DNA of 64,000 nt from Clostridia bacterium. GTDB taxonomy: Bacteria; Bacillota; Clostridia; Oscillospirales; CAG-272. The translations under genes were made by a program, and so were the position numbers. Below are positions 58,906 through 64,000 of this stretch, in pieces. Each line of letters starts with the position of its first letter. Positions within the stretch are counted from its first letter, which is position 1. The DNA is taken from NCBI GenBank assembly GCA_017540175.1, contig JAFYBN010000057.1, forward strand, positions 18,573 through 82,572. The letters run 5' to 3'. The notes under the pieces are model-generated. The model worked only from the letters and a program-made list of their open reading frames with translations. It was not told the DNA's origin and ran no database searches.

Positions 58906-59379
58906 TCATAAAGACTGCCCGGACGCTTCCCGGCGCGGGAGGAGATCCGCTTTCTCCGCGGGACGGAGCTTTGCGTTTACGGCGTCCGCGAGCGCGGCGA
59001 TGATCCGCTTTCTCGTCACGATGCCGATGAAGGTGCCCCGGTCGTCGGTGACGGGGATGAAATTCTGATTTTCCGCGCGGCGCACGAGGGCGTCCATCTC
59101 CACGCCGACCGTGACGGCGGGGTTGTAATCCGGGCGAAGGATCTCGCCGAGGCGCGCGCTCTCAAGGAGCTTCACGAGATCGCCTTCGGCGGCGTGGGCG
59201 GCGATGTACCGGAGAAAATCCCCCTCGTTCACGCTCCCGGCGTAACGGCCGTCTTTCGCAATGACCGGAACGGCGGTATAGCCCCGCGCGCGCATTTTTT
59301 CAAGCCCCTGTCTCAGGGTACAGCCGTCGGTGAGGCAGCACACCTCGCTTTTCGGCGTCAATAACATAAGTACATTCAT
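58906..59379 (-). CDS. CBS-domain pair protein
   Basis: 157 residues from the ATG at 59377-59379, with GGGAGG upstream. Two CBS domains cover about 8-62 and 75-135: GCTLRQGLEKMRARGYTAVPVIAKDGRYAGSVNEGDFLRYI, and MDALVRRAENQNFIPVTDDRGTFIGIVTRKRII (residue range 100-132). CBS pairs bind adenosyl nucleotides and regulate partner proteins. There is no other domain, so it is a free sensor. A minus-strand TATAAT lies upstream without a clear -35. Confidence 0.88.
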   Translation of the reverse strand: MNVLMLLTPKSEVCCLTDGCTLRQGLEKMRARGYTAVPVIAKDGRYAGSVNEGDFLRYIAAHAAEGDLVKLLESARLGEILRPDYNPAVTVGVEMDALVRRAENQNFIPVTDDRGTFIGIVTRKRIIAALADAVNAKLRPAEKADLLPRREASGQSL

Positions 59380-59491
59380 AGAAGTATCCTCCCTTCCGAT
59401 GTGATTATACCGCGAAAATGTGATCTTGTTGTGAATACCTCTTAAAAACAAAAACAATTCGGACGGATTTTTTGTAAGTTTCTCCGATCCG

Positions 59492-59520
59492 TTGACAGAA
59501 TCGCCCGGATATGGTAAAAT
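59492..59520 (+). promoter_or_regulatory. Promoter of the glycosidase-like gene
   Basis: TTGACA (59492-59497) and TAAAAT (59515-59520) are spaced by 17 bp with an extended TG -10. Confidence 0.85.
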
Positions 59521-59556
59521 GGAGGAGAATCAAGGGAATCGAAAGGAGATCATCCC

Positions 59557-60807
59557 ATGACAAGACGAAATACCTGCTTCGACCGAAAGAGACTCCTCAT
59601 CGGAACCTACTGCATCGCCCCCTACGCCCGCGACGAGGCGCATGTGCGGGACATGAAGGAATGCGGGATCGACTATCTCTGCGCGGCTCCCGCGGACCCT
59701 GTGCTGCTGGACAACTGCGCGAAGTACGGCATCGGCGTATTCGCGAACGGCATCCTGCCCGGCTGGTGGGGCGGGGACGGCGACAACGCGGGCAAATACG
59801 AAAACAGCGCCCCGCTTTCGAAGATTCGCGACGCGGCGGCGGCCTTCGCCGATCACCCCGCGATCTGGGGCATTGACGCCGGGGACGAGCCGAGCGCGGT
59901 CGACTTCCCGCATTACGGCAAAACGCTTGCCCTCGCCGAAGAGCTCTTCCCTGGGAAATTCATTTATCTGAATCTCTATCCGAACTACGCCTCCGTCGCC
60001 GAAAACACGGGCGCGCAGACGCGATCCCAGCTCGGCGTGCCGACCTATTCGGACTACATCGACGCGTACATGGAGCACGTGAAAAACGATTACCTCTGCC
60101 TCGACAATTACGAATTCGCCGCGGGGATCGGGCGGTTTTACCCGAACCTGAAGGTCGCCGCGGACGCCTGCCTGAGAGAGGACCGCGATTTCTGGATGGT
60201 CATTCAGGTCAATTCGTCGAAACCGGACGTCTGGCTCTCGAAGGATCAGCTCCGCCATCAGGCGTTCACCTGCATGGCGTACGGCGCGGTCGCGCTGAAC
60301 TGGGCGTGCTGGACCGCGGGCTGGTTCCACAACGAAGTACTCGACGGGACGGGCGCGAAAACGGAGCAGTACGAAAAGCTCAAAGCCGTCAACGGGGAGA
60401 TCCGCGCGCTGGAGCCGCTCTACATGGCGTACCGGAACACCGGAACCGTTTTCCTCGGCGCAAAAGAGGCGGCGGACGAGGCGGTGCTCGAAAGCGGCAC
60501 GCCCGTCGTTGGGACGTACTCGAACGCCGCTTTCCTCGATGTGCGTGCCGGGGACGGGTGCGTCTTCGCGCTCGGCGATATGAAGGCGCGGGAAAACCGC
60601 GGAAGCGGAGCCGGGCTCTTCTTCGCCGACGTGACCGACACGGAATTTCCCGAAAAAACAGAGGGGACGCGCTCCTTCACCTTCCGCCTCGCGCCGGGGT
60701 ACCGTCCGATCCTCGCCGGGGACGCAGAGATCAGCGAAGCGGACGGCGTTTATACGGCAGTATGCCCCGCGTACGCCGGGGTGATGCTCGCGGCGGAGAA
60801 GGCGTAA
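59557..60807 (+). CDS. Glycoside-hydrolase-like TIM-barrel protein
   Basis: 416 residues, no signal peptide. The first ~300 residues look like a glycosidase barrel: GTYCIAPYARDEAHVRDMKECGIDYLCAA, then AIWGIDAGDEPSAVDFPHYGKTL with a Glu in a DEP motif that resembles the acid/base position of clan-A enzymes, then LNWACWTAGWFHN. The C-terminal ~100 residues form a beta-sandwich. I cannot assign a GH family with confidence. GAAAGGAG lies 8 nt before the ATG. It precedes the GH38 gene on the same strand but has its own terminator. Confidence 0.65.
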   Translation: MTRRNTCFDRKRLLIGTYCIAPYARDEAHVRDMKECGIDYLCAAPADPVLLDNCAKYGIGVFANGILPGWWGGDGDNAGKYENSAPLSKIRDAAAAFADHPAIWGIDAGDEPSAVDFPHYGKTLALAEELFPGKFIYLNLYPNYASVAENTGAQTRSQLGVPTYSDYIDAYMEHVKNDYLCLDNYEFAAGIGRFYPNLKVAADACLREDRDFWMVIQVNSSKPDVWLSKDQLRHQAFTCMAYGAVALNWACWTAGWFHNEVLDGTGAKTEQYEKLKAVNGEIRALEPLYMAYRNTGTVFLGAKEAADEAVLESGTPVVGTYSNAAFLDVRAGDGCVFALGDMKARENRGSGAGLFFADVTDTEFPEKTEGTRSFTFRLAPGYRPILAGDAEISEADGVYTAVCPAYAGVMLAAEKA

Positions 60808-60913
60808 AGGCGCAAATCCCGTGAATCTGCCGCGGAGCGTTTCACAAGCCGCGGCAGGAAAAGACCGCCCCGCGGGAGGGTGCGGCAGTCATCATTTGAA
60901 CGGGTTTTGTACG

Positions 60914-60956
60914 GCGGCTCCCAGGCGTTCTCAAACGCAGGGGAGCCGCGTTTTTT
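60914..60956 (+). terminator. Terminator of the glycosidase-like gene
   Basis: GCGGCTCCC pairs with GGGAGCCGC, with an inner GCGTT/AACGC stem, and is followed by GTTTTTT. Confidence 0.9.
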
Positions 60957-61090
60957 CTCCGCGCCCCGGATGCTTGCCGGGATCGATTTCTTCGTGACGG
61001 CTCTTTGCGGCGGGGCTTGTGCGGGTTGAGCTCCGGGGAAGCGGAGCCTTTGCTCGGAGCGTTTGCCCCGCCGTCTCCCGCGCCGATGTC

Positions 61091-61119
61091 TTGACAACGA
61101 CCGCGGGATCGGTTATAAT
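61091..61119 (+). promoter_or_regulatory. Promoter of the GH38 gene
   Basis: TTGACA (61091-61096) and TATAAT (61114-61119) are both perfect consensus with a 17-bp spacer. Confidence 0.9.
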
Positions 61120-61144
61120 CAAAGAAAAAACGCCGGAGGCTTTT

Positions 61145-63814
61145 ATGGAAAACGAGAAAAAGACCCTTCATTTTGTCTCCCACACGCATTGGGACCGGGA
61201 ATGGTACATGCCGTTTGAAGCGCACCGCGTGAAGCTCGTGGAGTTTTTCGACCGCTTGCTGAAAACACTCGACACCGATCCGTCGTTCAAATCCTTCCAC
61301 CTCGACGGGCAGGCGATCGTGCTCGAGGACTACCTCGAGATCCGGCCCGAAATGCGGGAAAAGATCGAAAAGTACATTGCCGAGGACCGCATCGTGATCG
61401 GTCCGTGGTACATCCTGCAGGACGAATACCTGGTGGACGGCGAGTCGAACGTGCGCAACATGCTCGTCGGGCGTCAGGTCTCGGCGGAATACGGCAAGGT
61501 CTCGGACGTCGGCTATTTCCCGGACGCCTTCGGCAACATCGGGCAGGCGCCCCAGATCCTTCGCGGCTTCGGCATCGATACCGTCGCGTTCGGGCGCGGG
61601 ACCTCTCCCCGCAAGGGCGACCGGCTCGACACGGGCGAGGAGAATTACGGCAAATGGGTGTCCGAGGTGCGCTGGCGCTCCCCGGACGGCTCCGAGGTGC
61701 TCGGGACGACCTTCCTCCGCTGGTACAACAACGCGAACGAGATCCCGTCCGACCCGGAGGCGGCCGCCCGCCGCATCGCCGCTATCCGCGATTCCATGGC
61801 GCAGTGCTCCGTCGCGCCCGATCTGCTCTTCATGAACGGCTGCGACCACCAGCCCGTTCAGTGCGATATCGGGCAGATCATCGAAAAACTCGCCCCGACC
61901 TTCCCGGACAGGCTCGTCCATTCGAATTTCAAGGACTATTTCGACGCCATCCGGCCGTACAGGGACCGCTTCGGCATCTTCGTCGGCGAGCTGGACGGGG
62001 AATACGGCGACGGGTGGGGCACCCTCGCGAACACCGCCTCCGCGCGCATTTATCTGAAACAGCTCAATTCCGCCTGCGAGCACTTGCTCGAGCAGCGGAT
62101 CGAGCCTCTTTCCGTCTTTTCCTTCCTGGACGCCGGGGACGAGATCCGCCGCGACTATTTCCGCTGGCTCTGGAAGACCCTTTTAAAGAACCATCCGCAC
62201 GACTCGATCTGCGGCTGCTCCGTCGACCCGGTGCACCGGGAGATGGTTTCCCGCTTCGAGCGGGTGCTTGCCGCCGGTCATGAGATCGAAGCGCGCGAGA
62301 CCGAGGCTTTCACGGCAGTGCTCGATACCGCCTCCGTCGGGACGGATTACGCCGTCACGGTCTTTAATCCCCACGCCTTCGCCGCGTCCGAGCCGGTCAA
62401 AGTGAACCTCGATCTGCCCGAGGACTCCGACGTCAGGGCGGAGAACATCCGGATCAAGGATGGGGACCGCATCCTCCCGGTCGACGTGCGCGAGATCGGC
62501 GTCGTCTTCGACTACATCCTGCCCCCGGACCGCTTCCGCGTTCCGTTCCGTGTCCGCCGCTTTGAGCTGACCTTCACGGCGGAAAACGTGCCCGCGCTTG
62601 GGTACAAGACCTTCGCCGTTCTGACCGACGCCGGGAAAGCTCAGACTGAAACCGATCTGACCGTCTATCGGCGCGGCATGATGAACAAGAGGCTGAAGAT
62701 CGCCTTCGCCGCCGACGGTTCGCTGACGGTCACCGACCGCAGGACCCGCGCGTCCTATGTGACCGGGATCTTCGAGGATTCGGGCGACGTCGGCGACGAA
62801 TACGTGTACGTCGAGGCGAAGGACGGCGTGCGCGTTTCGACCGAGGGGAAGCGGGCAAAGCTCGAGCTGCTTGCCTCGACACCGAGCGCCGCGGTATTCC
62901 GCGTCACGCATGAAATGACCGTGCCCGCAGGCCTGAAACCGGAGGACCGCGCACAAGACGGGCACGAGCGGCAGGGGGACGGACGGCGCGTGGGGACGGC
63001 GAAGCTGACCGTTACCGCCGAGTACACGCTCCGCGCCGGGGCGGACCGGCTCGACGTGAAGACCGTGATCGACAACACGGCGGAGAACCACCGCCTCGTG
63101 ATGCTCACAAGGAATGACGTGAAGACCGACATGCTCCTCGCGGAGGGGCAGTTCGACGTGGTCGAGAGGCCGATCACGCCGTGGAAGGGCTGGAAGAACC
63201 CGTCCAAACCCGGCAAGATGACGACCTTCTTCGGGCTCTCGGACGCTGAGAAGGGCCTGCTCGTCGCGACGCGCGGGCTGTGCGAATACGAAGTGCTCCG
63301 CGACGGGCAAAACACCATGGCGCTGACCGTGCACCGCGGCGTGGACCGGCTCGGCGACTGGGGCGTCTTCCCGACTCCCGAGGCGCAGTGCAAGGGACTC
63401 CTCACCGTTGAATACTCCCTGATCCCCTTCGGCGGCACGAGAGCGGAGCGCGAACGCGCGGAAAACGCCGCCTACGCCTTTGCGGCGGGGCAGCCCGCCG
63501 CCTTCTGTGCGAAGACCCACGGGGGCAAAAAGCCCGCGGCGGGCAGCCTGCTCGGGCTCTCCGGGACGGGCTTCGTCCTCAGCGCGGCGAAGATGGCGGA
63601 GGGGCGCGATTCGGTGATCCTGCGCGTCTTCAACCCGCATGCCTATGACACAAAGATGAAGCTCGATCTCGCCGAGGGCGGGCGTTTTTCCGAGGTGTGG
63701 ACCGTGAACCTCGCGGAAGAGCGGCAGACAAAGGCCGTCGTGCGAAACGGAAAGACCTCCGTGGAGATCCCTGCGAAGAAGATCGTGACCGTCGAGCTCG
63801 TACCCGTGAAATGA
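61145..63814 (+). CDS. Alpha-mannosidase, GH38
   Basis: 889 residues, complete, no signal peptide, so probably cytoplasmic. It starts with HFVSHTHWDREWYMPFEAHRVKLVEFFDRLL; the HTHWDREW motif (13-20) binds the catalytic zinc. The nucleophile Asp lies in YFPDAFGNIGQAPQILRGFG (Asp127). The middle helical domain and large C-terminal beta-sandwich are typical of GH38. It cuts alpha-mannosides, for instance from host N-glycans or mannoglycerate-type substrates. GGAGG lies 5 nt before the ATG; the open frame upstream overlaps the promoter. It is the last gene of the sugar-related set. Confidence 0.95.
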   Translation: MENEKKTLHFVSHTHWDREWYMPFEAHRVKLVEFFDRLLKTLDTDPSFKSFHLDGQAIVLEDYLEIRPEMREKIEKYIAEDRIVIGPWYILQDEYLVDGESNVRNMLVGRQVSAEYGKVSDVGYFPDAFGNIGQAPQILRGFGIDTVAFGRGTSPRKGDRLDTGEENYGKWVSEVRWRSPDGSEVLGTTFLRWYNNANEIPSDPEAAARRIAAIRDSMAQCSVAPDLLFMNGCDHQPVQCDIGQIIEKLAPTFPDRLVHSNFKDYFDAIRPYRDRFGIFVGELDGEYGDGWGTLANTASARIYLKQLNSACEHLLEQRIEPLSVFSFLDAGDEIRRDYFRWLWKTLLKNHPHDSICGCSVDPVHREMVSRFERVLAAGHEIEARETEAFTAVLDTASVGTDYAVTVFNPHAFAASEPVKVNLDLPEDSDVRAENIRIKDGDRILPVDVREIGVVFDYILPPDRFRVPFRVRRFELTFTAENVPALGYKTFAVLTDAGKAQTETDLTVYRRGMMNKRLKIAFAADGSLTVTDRRTRASYVTGIFEDSGDVGDEYVYVEAKDGVRVSTEGKRAKLELLASTPSAAVFRVTHEMTVPAGLKPEDRAQDGHERQGDGRRVGTAKLTVTAEYTLRAGADRLDVKTVIDNTAENHRLVMLTRNDVKTDMLLAEGQFDVVERPITPWKGWKNPSKPGKMTTFFGLSDAEKGLLVATRGLCEYEVLRDGQNTMALTVHRGVDRLGDWGVFPTPEAQCKGLLTVEYSLIPFGGTRAERERAENAAYAFAAGQPAAFCAKTHGGKKPAAGSLLGLSGTGFVLSAAKMAEGRDSVILRVFNPHAYDTKMKLDLAEGGRFSEVWTVNLAEERQTKAVVRNGKTSVEIPAKKIVTVELVPVK

Positions 63815-63856
63815 CGGGTCGCCGGAGAGACATCCGGACATAAATAATAACAAAGC

Positions 63857-63910
63857 GGGGGCTGTCGCATTAACTCCAGAAAACGGAGAAATGCAACAGC
63901 CCTCTTGCTT
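63857..63910 (+). terminator. Terminator of the GH38 gene
   Basis: GGGCTGTCGCATT pairs with AATGC-ACAGCCC, with an inner CTCC...GGAG stem, and is followed by TCTTGCTTTT. The T-tract is interrupted. Confidence 0.75.
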
Positions 63911-63928
63911 TTCAGAGCCGACAGCTGT

Positions 63929-63958
63929 CCTTTTTCTCCTTTATCGAGGAGAAAAAGG
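63929..63958. other. Perfect 12-bp hairpin near the right edge
   Basis: CCTTTTTCTCCT pairs with AGGAGAAAAAGG around TTATCG. It has no T-tract and could be a repeat end or the 3' end of a gene to the right. No gene is seen from 63815 to the window edge. Confidence 0.5.
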
Positions 63959-64000
63959 ACCAAAAAGAGGAACTCTTTCTGTGTCTTGGGTGTTCCGAGG

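Larger units (their letters stand above)
60808..61144 (+). other. 337-nt gap between glycosidase-like gene and GH38 gene
   Basis: It holds the terminator at 60914-60956 and the GH38 promoter at 61091-61119. Between them (about 60957-61090) no feature is recognised. An open frame continuing upstream of the GH38 start has no ribosome binding site or similarity. Confidence 0.7.

Overview
The window looks like a chromosomal segment of a GC-rich, endospore-forming, uncultured member of the Bacillota (class Clostridia, probably a gut-type Oscillospirales/Christensenellales-like lineage). Support: Shine-Dalgarno sites are strong (GGAGG), promoters are sigma-A type with 17-bp spacing, the heat-shock operon is hrcA-grpE-dnaK-dnaJ-prmA behind a CIRCE operator, there is a yabM/mazG/rqcP/yabP/yabQ/divIC-type sporulation and division cluster, and the KOR/VOR-type ferredoxin oxidoreductase points to anaerobic metabolism. 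No phage, CRISPR array or intact insertion sequence was seen. The taxonomic placement is inference from gene content only.

Layout. 1-290: a minus-strand promoter and a leader peptide with six consecutive Tyr codons that runs out of the window, back to back with the ylxM promoter. 291-2577 (+): ylxM-ffh-rpsP-khpA. 2628-3581 (-): a Tim44-like, zinc-ribbon membrane protein. 3749-10135 (-): heat-shock operon. 10292-11472 (-): small membrane protein and a cell-wall-anchored-type surface protein. 11661-11735 (-): tRNA-Arg(CCG). 11936-13497 (+): 5'-3' exonuclease and a membrane protein. 13562-22323 (+): aromatic amino acid operon (pheA-aroB-aroC-aroQ-aroA-tyrA, then a CE15-like esterase and DAHP synthase) behind a complete leader-peptide attenuator. 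22527-22600 (-): tRNA-Arg(CCT). 22723-36441 (-): a long gene row with a beta-lactamase-fold protein, divIC, yabQ, yabP, rqcP, mazG, a SpoVB-like flippase, a uridine-kinase-like gene, hemZ, dtd, an unknown gene, relA/spoT and recJ. 36577-40903 (-): rseC-like, a COG2509-type FAD protein, cdaR/ybbR and cdaA. 41159-44686 (+): P-loop ATPase and four 2-oxoacid:ferredoxin oxidoreductase subunits. 45024-50250 (-): solute-binding lipoprotein, lipoprotein, alpha/beta hydrolase, LEA-like repeat protein. 50448-54237 (-): gapA, a GNAT-GDPD fusion, rpsR-ssb-rpsF. 54475-55685: a large imperfect non-coding palindrome. 55804-63814: HPr-like protein and a sugar-related set (Gfo/Idh oxidoreductase, solute-binding lipoprotein, CBS protein, glycosidase-like protein, GH38 alpha-mannosidase).

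The most striking biology is regulation of aromatic amino acid synthesis by what look like classic ribosome-stalling attenuators. Ahead of pheA there is a consensus promoter, a 24-codon leader peptide with a Phe-Tyr-Ser-Tyr-Tyr-Phe run, a 1:2 stem, a perfect 10-bp antiterminator and an intrinsic terminator sharing the same strand. At the left edge a second leader peptide (MSSKLFAAVSYYYYYYLTK) sits behind its own consensus promoter. Bacillota usually control these pathways with T-box or TRAP systems, so two peptide-type leaders in one window are unusual. Other points of interest are a read-through GNAT-GDPD gene fusion with a perfect internal ribosome binding site, a 1.2-kb imperfect palindrome, several families of small structured repeats, a SCADP triplicate insertion in EPSP synthase, and an HPr paralogue without the phosphorylatable His.
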